A stretch of DNA of 64,000 bases from positions 62,001-126,000 of the forward strand of contig NZ_BBKT01000016.1 in assembly GCF_000747665.1 (NCBI RefSeq), written 5' to 3'. Below the pieces are notes generated by a model. It did not search any database. It was not told where the DNA came from and saw only the letters and a list, made by a program, of their open reading frames with translations. Of the stretch, positions 18,315 to 27,351 are shown piece after piece. Source of the DNA: Thermoanaerobacterium saccharolyticum (GTDB taxonomy: Bacteria; Bacillota; Thermoanaerobacteria; Thermoanaerobacterales; Thermoanaerobacteraceae). Every line of letters begins with the position of its first letter. Within the stretch, counting starts at the first letter, position 1. The position numbers and the translations under genes were made by a program.

Positions 18315-18470
18315 TATCTTTCCTTCAATATGTGAAATAGTCTAGGCACTAAAAATGTATTTAAATAAAAGAATGTAATTAACGACCAATGGAACTATGG
18401 AAACTTTGACATGCCCTTCAGCAATTGCCTAAGGAATGGCAGAGATATCTACGGTTGCAATGAAGGTGAA

Positions 18471-19384
18471 TTATTTAGAATTCGTTTGGCGCAAGTCCTT
18501 ATTATACTTGTTGAGAAAATAGTTCATAAACTTTTTTGCGGTTTTATTTGGATGAGCATCCCTTTTTACTATAAATCCGGCATCCCAGAAAGCGGTAGGA
18601 TCATCTATAGGTATTGAACATATATTTCTATATTCTTCTATATGTGTAAGCTTATCCACAAAAACAAATATGCCCTTGTTCAACTCGACAAAATCGTAAG
18701 CGATTTTTAAATCATGGCTGGATTTAAAGTAAATGTTTGGGATAAATCCTGCTTTGCTAAAATGTTCAAGGATAACCGGCTGAATACGGAATGTATCGGT
18801 GAGAAGAATAAATCTTTCATCTTTAAGGTCCTCAAATTTCACGCTTTTTCTGGACGCGAGAGGATTTTTTTTTGTTTGCTATGACAACAAGTTTTTCTTT
18901 TATTAAGTGATAATATATAAAGCTATTAATGTCATTCGGTTTCACAGTTAAGGCTAAATCCAGATTGCCATTTAAAACATTTGCTTCGCAGTCCACATCA
19001 GAAAATTCCGCTATATCAATATTTATATCATTGTGTTTTTGCTCGAACTCAATTATTTCTTTAGCACCCAAAATCTGTAAAGTTCCCGGAGCAAAGCCTA
19101 TTTTTATCCTTGATTTTTCCATGTTGACCTTATTGTTTATTTCAATAATAAGGTCATCGTAGGTTTTAACTAAAGCTTTCGCTTTTGGGAGGATATATTT
19201 GCCAAGTTCGGTCAGGTCAACTCCCTTGGAATTTCTATTGAAAAGAGGTGCTCCAATTTCCTTTTCTAATTTTTTTTATCCTCTTACTCAAAGCTTGCTG
19301 AGTGATAAAAAGTTCCTTAGCTGTTTTGGTAAAGCTGTTATTTTGGCATATTTTTACGAAGTATTTAAAAGAATTTATATCCAT
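18471..19384 (-). pseudogene. LysR-family regulator, two frameshifts
   Basis: Three consecutive reading frames together encode one LysR protein: the helix-turn-helix part (MDINSFKYFVKICQNNSF... from ATG 19384), the middle (from about 19277), and the effector-binding end (to 18471). The first break is at a T8 run (19270-19277 on the plus strand) and the second at a T9 run (18865-18873). Removing one base from each restores a continuous protein with the expected KKLEKEIGAPLFNRNSKG and NKKNPLASRKSV joins. It is divergent from the enoate-reductase-like gene, which it would regulate if functional. Confidence 0.85.
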
Positions 19385-19400
19385 AAAATCCTCCCTATGT

Positions 19401-19418
19401 GTTAGAAAATTAACTAAC
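19401..19418. promoter_or_regulatory. Possible LysR operator
   Basis: Dyad GTTAG-AAAATTAA-CTAAC just upstream of the LysR start, in the 247-base divergent gap before the flavoenzyme gene. Shape and place fit a LysR site, but the regulator gene is broken as read. The rest of the gap holds no clear gene. Confidence 0.4.
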
Positions 19419-19631
19419 AAGAGATTTAGTCTTCACAATAATGTTACACGATTTAATGAAAAAAGGCAATATTCTATTTGCAGCATTTAGGAGTACAAAG
19501 CGTTGTCATAAAGGTTGTGGCTGATACAAAAGTTTGGTGTTATACAAATGGTGTATGAATTGATAAAATATAAGATGAAAAATTAAAGTGTTTACTTTAA
19601 CAAGTCTATAAAAAGAAGGAGGAGGAAAAGA

Positions 19632-21596
19632 TTGTTTGACGGATTATTATCAAAAGGAAAAATCGGTACAATGGAAACTAGGAACAGGATAGTTATGACA
19701 GCTATGGGAAATGCTTTGGCTAACAATGATGGAACGGTATCGCAGCGGGATATCAATTTTTATGGAGCCAGGGCGAAAGGCGGGGTAGGCCTAATCATTA
19801 CAGAATGTACAATTGTTGACGAAAGGGGTAAGGGGAACACAAAGCAGATAGGTGTTTACGATGACAGGTTTATACCCGGCCTTAAAGCGTTGGCTGAGGA
19901 AGTTCACAAGTACGGTGGGAAAATAGCAGTCCAGATTTATCACCCGGGGAGGCAAGGGATCTCCGCTATTAACGGAAACTTACCAATGATGGCTCCCAGT
20001 GATGTAGAATGCAAGGTGGTACGACAGCCAGTGCAGGCTATGAGCATCGAACAGATAGAGGAAATGGTGAACAAATTTGTAGATGCTGCGGTGAGAATCA
20101 AAAATGCTGGCATAGATGGGGTAGAGGTTCATGGAGCTCATGGATATTTGATAAATCAGTTTTTGAGCCCTTATACGAATAAAAGAACGGATAAATACGG
20201 TGGAAATCTTGAAAACAGGATGAGGTTCTTAGAAGAGATTGTTGTCGGTATTAAAGAAAAGTGCGGCAGGGATTTTCCGCTGCTGGTGAGGTTGTCGGTT
20301 GATGAGTTTTTAGGGATGGTAGGGCTTCCAAATGAAGGTCTTCATATTGAAGAAGGTGTAAAAATCGCAAAAAGGATGGAAGAACTGGGGGTTGATGCCC
20401 TAGATATAAGCTGTGGCATATATGAGACCATGAACGTAGCATGGGAGCCTTCTTCTTACGAGCAGGGCTGGAAGGTGCATTTGGGCGAAACAATAAAGAA
20501 ATCGGTAAACATACCCGTGATAGGTGTATCAGTTTACAGAGATCCTGAATTTGCTAACAGAATGATTGAGGAAGGAAAGATTGATTTTGCCGGCTCAGCA
20601 AGGCAGCATTTTGCAGATCCTGAATGGGCAAACAAAGCAAAAGAAGGTAGATTAGATGAAATTAGGAAATGCATCTCGTGCCTTTATTGTATGGAGAGCC
20701 TGATGAATGCTGATATAGTCGGTGCGTCAGCCCAATGCAGCATTAATATTCAAAGCGGAAGAGAAGGGGAGCTGAACGACTTTAAAGAGGATGGAGCTAA
20801 AAAGGTCGTAGCGATAATAGGTGCTGGGCCTGCGGGACTAGAGGCGGCAAGGATTCTGGCAAAAAGAAGATTTAAACCTGTGATATTTGAAAAGTCGGAT
20901 AAACTGGGCGGCCAGTTGCAGCTTGCTAATAAGCCTCCCAAGAAGGAGAAAATAAATTGGTTGATAGACTACCTGAAAACACAGATAGAAAAAGCGGGAA
21001 TTGAAGTAAGATACAATACTGCGCCTACTGTCGAAATCTTGAAACAGCTCAATCCTTATGCGGTATTTATAGCACAAGGTTCAAACCCGATTATGCCGAA
21101 ATCCATTCGTGGAATAGACAGGAAAAATGTTCTGGTAGCAGAGGATATACTGAGTGGTAAAGTAAAGCTTAACGATAAAAAAGTGGCGGTTGTAGGCTCT
21201 GGAATGACGGGGTTAGAGACTGCCCATTATCTGGCTGTCGATGGAAATGATGTCAATGTGTTTGAAATGGCCGATGAAATTGGGCCGGGGCTTTTCTTCC
21301 AGAATTTAATCGATATATTGGGACATCTTGGTTCTTTCAAAGTGAAACTGTATCCGAAGCATAAGCTAGTTGAAATAGGCGAAGATAAAGTAGTTTTCGA
21401 AAATACCGAAACCAAAGAAAATGTCCATCATGTATTTGATTATGTAGTGCTGTCTCTTGGAAGAACACCCAATACGGAACTTATTGATGAAATAAAGGCG
21501 GCTTTCGACAATGTTGTTGTGCTTGGGGATGCCAAGCAAGCCGGGAAAATACGAAATGCCATGGAATCTGGTTTTATGGCAGCATACAACCTATAA
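19632..21596 (+). CDS. Enoate/2,4-dienoyl-CoA reductase-type flavoprotein (OYE-FeS-FAD)
   Basis: 654 residues with the three-part build of 2-enoate and 2,4-dienoyl-CoA reductases: an FMN-binding TIM barrel (1-340; HGAHGYLINQFLSPYTNKRTD), a [4Fe-4S] cysteine cluster (RKCISCLYCMESL ... QCSIN near 345-370), and a C-terminal NAD(P)/FAD module (VAIIGAGPAGLEAARIL near 389, VVGSGMTGLETAHYL near 519). It reduces activated C=C bonds with NADH. TTG start 19632 follows GGAGGAGG. Base composition is visibly more GC-rich than its neighbours, suggesting transfer. The alcohol dehydrogenase follows in the same transcript. True substrate unknown. Confidence 0.9.
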   Translation: MFDGLLSKGKIGTMETRNRIVMTAMGNALANNDGTVSQRDINFYGARAKGGVGLIITECTIVDERGKGNTKQIGVYDDRFIPGLKALAEEVHKYGGKIAVQIYHPGRQGISAINGNLPMMAPSDVECKVVRQPVQAMSIEQIEEMVNKFVDAAVRIKNAGIDGVEVHGAHGYLINQFLSPYTNKRTDKYGGNLENRMRFLEEIVVGIKEKCGRDFPLLVRLSVDEFLGMVGLPNEGLHIEEGVKIAKRMEELGVDALDISCGIYETMNVAWEPSSYEQGWKVHLGETIKKSVNIPVIGVSVYRDPEFANRMIEEGKIDFAGSARQHFADPEWANKAKEGRLDEIRKCISCLYCMESLMNADIVGASAQCSINIQSGREGELNDFKEDGAKKVVAIIGAGPAGLEAARILAKRRFKPVIFEKSDKLGGQLQLANKPPKKEKINWLIDYLKTQIEKAGIEVRYNTAPTVEILKQLNPYAVFIAQGSNPIMPKSIRGIDRKNVLVAEDILSGKVKLNDKKVAVVGSGMTGLETAHYLAVDGNDVNVFEMADEIGPGLFFQNLIDILGHLGSFKVKLYPKHKLVEIGEDKVVFENTETKENVHHVFDYVVLSLGRTPNTELIDEIKAAFDNVVVLGDAKQAGKIRNAMESGFMAAYNL

Positions 21597-21615
21597 AACA
21601 AAAGGAGGGCAAAAT

Positions 21616-22767
21616 ATGAAAAATATTTCTAGATACGCTCAGCTTTGCCCGATAATTTACGGCATTGGAAGTGCAAGCTTATTGGGCGAAGAGGTTAAAA
21701 AGCTCGGATGTTCTAAAGTCTTGGTGGTATCCGATGAAAATGTGTCGAAAATCGAATTTTATAAAAAGTGCAAGAAAAGTCTGCTTGATGCTGGGATAGA
21801 ATTGGTCGAATTTAACGAAGTGCTGCCAGATCCGCCGGATTATATTGTAAACCGTGGAGGAGAAATTGCCAGGACGGAAAAGATAGACGCAATAGTAGCT
21901 GTAGGCGGCGGCAGCGTCATGGATGCTGCAAAGGCAATAAATATCTTGATAAATAACCCTCCACCGATAAACCAATACTTTGGAAATCCTGTCTACAAAC
22001 CCGGCGTGCCGGTAGTAATGGTGGTGACAACAGCCGGGACAGGCAGCGAAAGCACGATTGTTGCTGTTATAACAGATACTGTAAACGGCGTCAAAAACTC
22101 AGTGCTGGGAGCGGCTACACTCGGTATATTGGACCCTGAGGCGACTGTTACTCTTCCATCTGAAGATACGGCCCACACTGGAATGGATGTGTTTGCTCAT
22201 GCGGCAGAAGCCATTACGGCAAAACTTCCCAATCCAAAATCTGAGTTATTGGCTTCGGATGCGATAAAAAAAATAATGAAATATTTGCCTATAGCGTTTG
22301 AAGACGGTACGAACATTGAGGCAAGGGGCAACTTGCTATTGGCGAGCAACTTTGCTGGCATAGCCTTTAACGATGCCTTGGTTCACTTGGGCCATGCCAT
22401 AGCGCATTCTATAGGGGCGAGATTTCACGTAACCCACGGCGAAGCATGTGCCCTGGCTCTGCCAGAAGTAATGAAATATGCTGCAGGAATCGACGCTTCT
22501 AAGGTTAAGGTTGTAGGTGAAGCAATGGGAATATCTTTTGCCGGAAATGAAAGCAGCGAAGAGATAGGAGAAATTGTTGCCGAAGCGATAAGAAAATTTA
22601 GTAAAAGCATGAAAATAAAATCTTTAAAACAGCTTGGAATATCAAAGGAAGATTTACTAAATTCCGCTGACATGATTTTCAAAGATCCCTGCTATTTATT
22701 TGTTCCTAGAGAATTAGACAGGGAAGAAGTTATTAAGATATTGGAGAATATGTACGAAAACTATTAA
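21616..22767 (+). CDS. Iron-containing alcohol dehydrogenase
   Basis: About 383 residues. Typical group III motifs: GGGSVMDAAKAINIL near 92, TTAGTGSEST near 137, and the metal-binding histidines in DVFAHAAEAI, HLGHAIAHSIGARFHVTHG. It interconverts an alcohol or aldehyde with NAD(P)H. ATG 21616 follows AAAGGAGGG; a longer frame from 21511 overlaps the upstream gene without a ribosome site. Paired with the flavoenzyme it may reduce an unsaturated aldehyde or acid in two steps; that is inference. Confidence 0.92.
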   Translation: MKNISRYAQLCPIIYGIGSASLLGEEVKKLGCSKVLVVSDENVSKIEFYKKCKKSLLDAGIELVEFNEVLPDPPDYIVNRGGEIARTEKIDAIVAVGGGSVMDAAKAINILINNPPPINQYFGNPVYKPGVPVVMVVTTAGTGSESTIVAVITDTVNGVKNSVLGAATLGILDPEATVTLPSEDTAHTGMDVFAHAAEAITAKLPNPKSELLASDAIKKIMKYLPIAFEDGTNIEARGNLLLASNFAGIAFNDALVHLGHAIAHSIGARFHVTHGEACALALPEVMKYAAGIDASKVKVVGEAMGISFAGNESSEEIGEIVAEAIRKFSKSMKIKSLKQLGISKEDLLNSADMIFKDPCYLFVPRELDREEVIKILENMYENY

Positions 22768-22858
22768 GCCCCAGCTATTCTTAAAAAGTAATATATTTTA
22801 AAAAACATTAGATAAAATTCTTGGTCATAGCATATTAAGTAAATTTTTGCAACGAAAG

Positions 22859-22893
22859 TTTAAGAGTCGAGGAAAAATTCCTCGACTCTTAAA
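22859..22893. terminator. Perfect 16-bp hairpin between convergent genes
   Basis: Arms at 22859-22874 and 22878-22893 are fully complementary (core AGAGTCGAGGAA / TTCCTCGACTCT) with an AAA loop. There is no long T tail, but the A/T flanks on both sides fit a two-way terminator after the alcohol dehydrogenase and the small membrane gene. Confidence 0.75.
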
Positions 22894-22917
22894 GCTTAAA
22901 TGTCATAGATTCATCTA

Positions 22918-23247
22918 TCACATCTTCTTGTTAATCTGACTTTTTTTCATATTTATTAATTTTATTATGCCTCCGTAAATGAGGGAAAGACCAATTATAG
23001 CCGGTATTATAAATGATATTATATTTAGCACATCTGTCTCATCGATTATGGCAATTATTATGGGAATCAGTATTATAAAACCAATAATTATTTGTATAAA
23101 AGGGTATTTGCCAACTCCTTTTATCGGTTCAGGAATCTTTCCTGTTCCGATATAATAGCCGGGGTTGTACTGGTTTTCTTCCCATTCTTTCAGGTCATTT
23201 AATTGCTTCTCAAATTCATTTTTTTTATTTGGCTCATTGTCTTTCAT
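22918..23247 (-). CDS. Small membrane protein, 109 aa
   Basis: 109 residues. An acidic and aromatic cytoplasmic N-terminal part of about 50 residues (KDNEPNKKNEFEKQL, EWEENQYNPGYY) is followed by two hydrophobic helices (about 50-68 and 78-98) and a lysine-rich tail. Such a shape resembles Firmicute small membrane proteins of unknown function. ATG start follows AAGAGGTG; GTG nine bases earlier lies within the ribosome site. Function not assigned. Confidence 0.65.
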   Translation of the reverse strand: MKDNEPNKKNEFEKQLNDLKEWEENQYNPGYYIGTGKIPEPIKGVGKYPFIQIIIGFIILIPIIIAIIDETDVLNIISFIIPAIIGLSLIYGGIIKLINMKKSQINKKM

Positions 23248-23315
23248 AAATAACACCTCTTAATGGAATGTATTGAAACATTCTAACTTTAGAATTATTA
23301 TACAACTTTAACTTA

Positions 23316-23981
23316 TTAATTCAATATAAAACCGGGTGACCAATGAATTTTATTTTTGTAGTCTATAATATCGTTAATTAGTTTTTTCCACAACGGATTT
23401 TTTATAGCATTCGAAGGAGTAAAATCAGCATTGTTTTCTATCCCATATGTTGTTAGTCCCTTCACATCCTTTTTTACAATTTCCACTAATTTATCATTTA
23501 TGTCTTTCATCTTAGCAAACTTTGATAATTGTTCTTTATTTAATTTAATAATTTCGTCTTTGTTGTATGCATAAATGTCAAATGATTGAGGAGGTCTATT
23601 CAATATTCGACCTATGTACAATGAAAATTCCTCTGGAATATAAGATATAATGTTACCCAGAGGTATTTCTTCCATTGCATTATGTACATATATATCTACC
23701 AAGTCAAAAATATCATTGCTCTGATTTAAAAATTCACTTCCCAGAATGTTAGCATTACCGATTGTAATCTGTTTACTATGCAAAGAATCATTTAATATTT
23801 GATCAGTTTTTAAAACTGATGATGCAAAGTCAGAAGTATCTTCAAAAATTTTCCTTAAAAGGTAATTATTTATATTTGTTAATTTTAATTATAATAGAAG
23901 ATTAGAAATGGACGAAACCAGTAATAATGCAATTAAGCTAATGAATATCAAAACCCATAAATTTTTATGTTTGATTGTCAT
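23316..23981 (-). pseudogene. Envelope protein gene interrupted by one in-frame stop
   Basis: ATG 23981, with an AAAGGAG site, begins a 30-residue peptide that is one membrane helix (MTIKHKNLWVLIFISLIALL, then LVSSISNLLL) and ends at TAA 23889-23891. The very same frame stays open for another 190 codons to 23316, with no good start of its own until TTG 23783. The layout is a single membrane-anchored protein of about 220 residues with a nonsense codon after the anchor. The body (IYVHNAMEEIPLGN..., KDVKGLTTYG) matches no family I know. Confidence 0.6.
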
Positions 23982-24037
23982 AAATACTCCTTTCCAGACC
24001 ATTTAGTCTAAAATTTATTTGCAGAGAAATGAATATC

Positions 24038-24529
24038 TTATATTTTATCCATACCAGTCATATGCTTAAAATGAGGTAGAGGTCTGATTTCTTGGTGAAC
24101 ATAAATAGTTTTAGAAAATCCCAATAGAATTTGAAAATTAACAGTTGCTGTAGCATCTAAAACAGTATCTAAATCTGAATCTAAAACTACACTGGTAACC
24201 TTGCATAAAGGAAAACTTTCATCTTGATTTAAGTTTATCAAAAGATCTTTATATACTATTATCCATAGTGATTGGTTATTTCCATTTGGCACATAATAAA
24301 ACGATTGGCTATTTTCATTTTGTATATAATCATTATCATAACTTCCATTAGCATTTACCTTGGTACGAGGTGCATTAAGCAAAAAGTCATTCAATCCAGC
24401 ATTAAGTCCAGATTTTACTTTTGATATGACCATATTTGTTTCAGAAGTCACGTCAGATATCACTAAAAAAGTTAAAATACATAACATTATAAATATACTA
24501 ATAACTATACTTAGCTTACGAACATGCAA
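24038..24529 (-). CDS. Uncharacterised membrane-anchored protein, 163 aa
   Basis: From TTG 24529, which follows GAAAGGAG by ten bases, the protein has one N-terminal membrane helix (residues 5-26) and an extracytoplasmic part with Asn/Ser-rich stretches (GSYDNDYIQNENSQS, PNGNNQS). The longer frame to 24598 lacks a ribosome site. The shape recalls pilin-like or accessory secretion proteins, but no G/E prepilin motif is seen. Neighbouring minus-strand genes are also small envelope proteins. Function unknown. Confidence 0.5.
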   Translation of the reverse strand: MHVRKLSIVISIFIMLCILTFLVISDVTSETNMVISKVKSGLNAGLNDFLLNAPRTKVNANGSYDNDYIQNENSQSFYYVPNGNNQSLWIIVYKDLLINLNQDESFPLCKVTSVVLDSDLDTVLDATATVNFQILLGFSKTIYVHQEIRPLPHFKHMTGMDKI

Positions 24530-24661
24530 TTTTTTTAATCTCCTTTCAAAAAAATTTTTTATGTCAATTGCTATAAACAAGTGTAAAATTGGTGGCAAAT
24601 AAATGCTTTAAAAACATATGATTTAAGAATTTGTTAAAAAAATATCTACATAATCTTAATA

Positions 24662-24692
24662 AACCGCTGTATGCCGAATGGCACGTACAGCG
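24662..24692 (-). terminator. Hairpin after the small lipoprotein gene
   Basis: Arms CCGCTGTA / TACAGCGG enclose a second stem TGCC/GGCA with GAAT loop; on the minus strand it is followed by TTTATT. A moderate terminator. Confidence 0.6.
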
Positions 24693-24715
24693 GTGTAAGA
24701 GGATGCTTATCTTTT

Positions 24716-25093
24716 TTAATGGATTAAACGCTTGTTAATTGCTTTAATATATTGATTTTTGGATATTTCTACTGCAATTGCATCTTTTGTGCTAACATTT
24801 GGAATAGAGTATAAATTAGTGCCAACTTCATAATAATTGGAGAAAATTGTATTATTTATATTTGTTTCGCGAGTTGAAAAGTATTTAATAGTACCAATTT
24901 TTTTGTCAATAGAAGTAACATCATCAGATGTGCCAACATAAGTCTCACCATTTAAAATGATAATTTTAGAAAATGCCCAGCTTTTTTCTTCATGATAATT
25001 TGAGTTATTTTTTGAGCAACCTGCTGTAAAAGTCAAAGTAAATATTATTGCTATTAATAGGATTTGTACTATAAAATTTATTTTTTTATTCAT
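24716..25093 (-). CDS. Small predicted lipoprotein, 125 aa
   Basis: A signal peptide with lipobox TAGC (Cys26) and a hydrophobic core of 15 residues predicts a membrane-anchored lipoprotein. The mature part (SWAFSKIIILNGETYVGT, IGTIKYFSTRE) is unrecognised and is predicted to be mainly beta strand. ATG start follows a AGAGGTAAAT site. One of a tandem of minus-strand envelope proteins between 22.9 and 25.1 kb. Confidence 0.65.
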   Translation of the reverse strand: MNKKINFIVQILLIAIIFTLTFTAGCSKNNSNYHEEKSWAFSKIIILNGETYVGTSDDVTSIDKKIGTIKYFSTRETNINNTIFSNYYEVGTNLYSIPNVSTKDAIAVEISKNQYIKAINKRLIH

Positions 25094-25210
25094 AGCTATA
25101 TTTACCTCTTTTGTCTTTTTGCTTGATTAATTTTCTTGCGTAATTATAAAACATATATTCTACAAAAATTTAGGAATTCCTCCTCAATTTCTGTATATGG
25201 ATAAAAATTA

Positions 25211-25240
25211 TTTACAAAAGGATGTTTTTGATGGTATAAT
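25211..25240 (+). promoter_or_regulatory. ROK-gene promoter with extended -10
   Basis: TTTACA at 25211-25216, 18-base spacer, TATAAT at 25235-25240 preceded by TG at 25232-25233. Confidence 0.78.
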
Positions 25241-25253
25241 ATTATTAGATAAA

Positions 25254-25305
25254 AGTTCGAGGCTCGAACTAATTTTTTAAAGGCATTTGGTTCGGACTGT
25301 GAACT
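25254..25305 (+). promoter_or_regulatory. Tandem operator dyads before the ROK gene
   Basis: Site 1 is a perfect dyad AGTTCGA-GGC-TCGAACT (25254-25270). Site 2 is GTTC-N7-GAAC (25290-25304). Both are followed by AATTA, and site 2 lies just before the ribosome site. ROK repressors bind dyads of the TTCG...CGAA type, so self-repression is likely. Confidence 0.68.
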
Positions 25306-25323
25306 AATTAAGGAGGTGATAGA

Positions 25324-26472
25324 TTGACGCAGTATCGAAAGGGCACTAATTATCTTATCAAAAATATAAATACGGCAAATGTTTTAGATGTCATTAAAAA
25401 AATGCAGCCAATCTCCCGTGTGAAAATCTCAAAAATCCTTAATATGAGCAAATCGACAGTATCAGGAATAGTAGATGAATTGATAAAGGAAGGACTTGTA
25501 ACTGAGGAGGGATTTGGAAATACTGCATCTGCAGGCAGAAAACCTATTGAACTTACATTTAACCCGAATGCGAAATTTTCAATAGGCATTGATATAGAAT
25601 CGACAAATACAATTGGAGTGCTTACAAATTTGGAAGGAAAAATAATAAAAAAGATAAAAAGGCCTACAGGAATAAAAGATGAAGCTTTCGCAAATACAGT
25701 TAAAATCATTGAAGAACTATTAGAATATCAAGAAGATATTGCAGGCATAGGGGTTGGAGCTCCTGGCATAACAGATATAGAAAAAGGAACAGTGTACGCG
25801 CCAGGGCTTTCATGGGTTGACTTCAATCTCCTTTTTAAATTGAAAGAAGTGTTTGACTATGACATATTTATCGACAACAGTGTTAATTATGCAGCATTGG
25901 GTGAAAGATGGATCGGTTCATGCAAAGATGTCAACAATTTTGTTTTGGTAACAATAGGAAATGGCATTGGTTCTGGAATATACATTAACGGGAAATTGGT
26001 AAGAGGTCATAAATACTCAGCAGGAGAAGTTGGGTACATGGCTATAGGCAGAGATATTTTAGACAAAAAGTATTTCTACGAAGATTATGGGTACTTTGAA
26101 AGCAAAGCATCACTTTTAGGTCTTGTCTCGTCACTAAAAAATTTGTCGAATGGAAAATTTGATAAGATAGAGGACTTTGTTAATGGATATTTGGCAAAAG
26201 ACGAAATTTGCATCAAAGCTTTTAACGAATTCATAGAAAATTTAAGCATGGGTCTTGCTAATATTATCAGCATATTAAACCCAGAGCTTATAGTAATAGC
26301 AGGCGATGTGATAAACTTAGGCATTGACATAGTAGAAAATCTGAAAAAGCTTGTTGAGAAAATGGTTCCATTTGATGTAAAGATCATATATACAAAGCTA
26401 AACGAAGATGCTGCCGCAATAGGAGCATCTGCGTATGTTCTTCTAAAGACAAATTACTTAATATTGATATAA
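25324..26472 (+). CDS. ROK-family transcriptional repressor
   Basis: 382 residues. An N-terminal winged helix-turn-helix (about 20-70; RVKISKILNMSKSTVSGIVDE) precedes a sugar-kinase-like ROK domain with GIDIESTNTIGVLT near 86, GVGAPGITD near 141 and the GNGIGSGIYINGKLVRG segment. The usual zinc-binding CxCGxxGC motif after GEVGYMAI is missing, so it is probably not a kinase. TTG start 25324 follows AAGGAGGTG. Located before nagB, so N-acetylglucosamine or glucosamine 6-phosphate is a plausible inducer; that is inference. Confidence 0.9.
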   Translation: MTQYRKGTNYLIKNINTANVLDVIKKMQPISRVKISKILNMSKSTVSGIVDELIKEGLVTEEGFGNTASAGRKPIELTFNPNAKFSIGIDIESTNTIGVLTNLEGKIIKKIKRPTGIKDEAFANTVKIIEELLEYQEDIAGIGVGAPGITDIEKGTVYAPGLSWVDFNLLFKLKEVFDYDIFIDNSVNYAALGERWIGSCKDVNNFVLVTIGNGIGSGIYINGKLVRGHKYSAGEVGYMAIGRDILDKKYFYEDYGYFESKASLLGLVSSLKNLSNGKFDKIEDFVNGYLAKDEICIKAFNEFIENLSMGLANIISILNPELIVIAGDVINLGIDIVENLKKLVEKMVPFDVKIIYTKLNEDAAAIGASAYVLLKTNYLILI

Positions 26473-26490
26473 AATGAAAGGATGATTCTT

Positions 26491-27261
26491 GTGAGATTAA
26501 TAATAACAAATGACTATGATGAAATGAGCAGAACTGCAGCGGAAATCATAAAAGAACAGGTAAACAGAAAAGCGAATTCTGTACTAGGTCTTGCTACAGG
26601 TTCTACACCGCTTGGAACTTATAAAGAGTTAATTAATATGTACAAAAATGGAGAAATTGATTTTTCTTACGTCATAACATTTAACCTTGATGAATATGTA
26701 GGACTGTCAGATGACCATCCTCAAAGCTACCACTACTTTATGTATGAAAATTTATTCAATCACATTAATATAAAAAAGGAAAACATTCATATTCCAAATG
26801 GCGTTTCGGATGATTTTGATAGAGATTGCAGGCTGTACGATGAAGCGATAGAAAAGTTTGGAGAAATTGATCTTCAATTATTAGGTCTGGGTGTTAATGG
26901 GCATATTGGTTTTAATGAGCCTGATGACTATATAAATACAAAGACACACATAGTAGATCTGGCAGAAGAAACCATAAATGCAAATAAGAGGTTTTTTAAA
27001 AGCATTGACGAGGTTCCGAGAAAGGCAGTTACGATGGGACTTGGCACGATAATGAAATCAAAGAAAATTTTATTACTGGCATCTGGTAGAAACAAAGCAA
27101 AGGCTATAAAAGAAACTTTAAATGGCTATCTTACTACAGATGTTCCATCAACTGTTTTATCGTTACATCCGGATGTTACAGTTGTAATAGACAGTGATGC
27201 TGCATCTTTAATAGATTTAGAAAAAGCAAAAGAGAACGTCGATATAATTTCAAAGCTATAA
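26491..27261 (+). CDS. nagB: Glucosamine-6-phosphate deaminase
   Basis: Converts glucosamine 6-phosphate to fructose 6-phosphate and ammonia, letting amino sugars enter glycolysis. Family motifs: [15 protein letters not shown] near 30, the [11 protein letters not shown]-type catalytic region near 60 ([10 protein letters not shown]) and [15 protein letters not shown] near 130. About 256 residues. GTG 26491 gives the family-typical MRLIITNDY start with GAAAGGA at the right distance; ATG 26482 is too close to the site. No nagA lies here. Confidence 0.93.
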   Translation: MRLIITNDYDEMSRTAAEIIKEQVNRKANSVLGLATGSTPLGTYKELINMYKNGEIDFSYVITFNLDEYVGLSDDHPQSYHYFMYENLFNHINIKKENIHIPNGVSDDFDRDCRLYDEAIEKFGEIDLQLLGLGVNGHIGFNEPDDYINTKTHIVDLAEETINANKRFFKSIDEVPRKAVTMGLGTIMKSKKILLLASGRNKAKAIKETLNGYLTTDVPSTVLSLHPDVTVVIDSDAASLIDLEKAKENVDIISKL

Positions 27262-27290
27262 ACAATCGTTTATAGCTTTATTTGTTTTTG
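27252..27290 (+). terminator. Terminator overlapping the nagB stop
   Basis: Perfect twelve-base arms AAAGCTATAAAC / GTTTATAGCTTT, AATC loop, then TATTTGTTTTTG. It includes the nagB stop codon. Confidence 0.83.
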
Positions 27291-27340
27291 AAAATTCGAT
27301 GTAGTATAATTAAGTTAAACAACCCCTCTATAGGGGGTAA
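27282..27340 (+). promoter_or_regulatory. ccdA promoter with G-rich dyad
   Basis: TTGTTT at 27282-27287, 17-base spacer, TATAAT at 27305-27310. Just downstream, ACCCCT-CTA-TAGGGGGT (27321-27339 region) is a C/G dyad like CsoR/CstR-type operators, which repress copper or sulfur-stress genes. A similar dyad precedes the thioredoxin gene. Confidence 0.45.
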
Positions 27341-27351
27341 GGGGGATTTAA

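Noticed and set aside
18315-18470. Remnant gene beyond the LysR end
   Set aside because: A 27-codon membrane-like stretch can be read on the minus strand (FFYLNTFLVPRLFHILK), but it is too short and interrupted to support a call.
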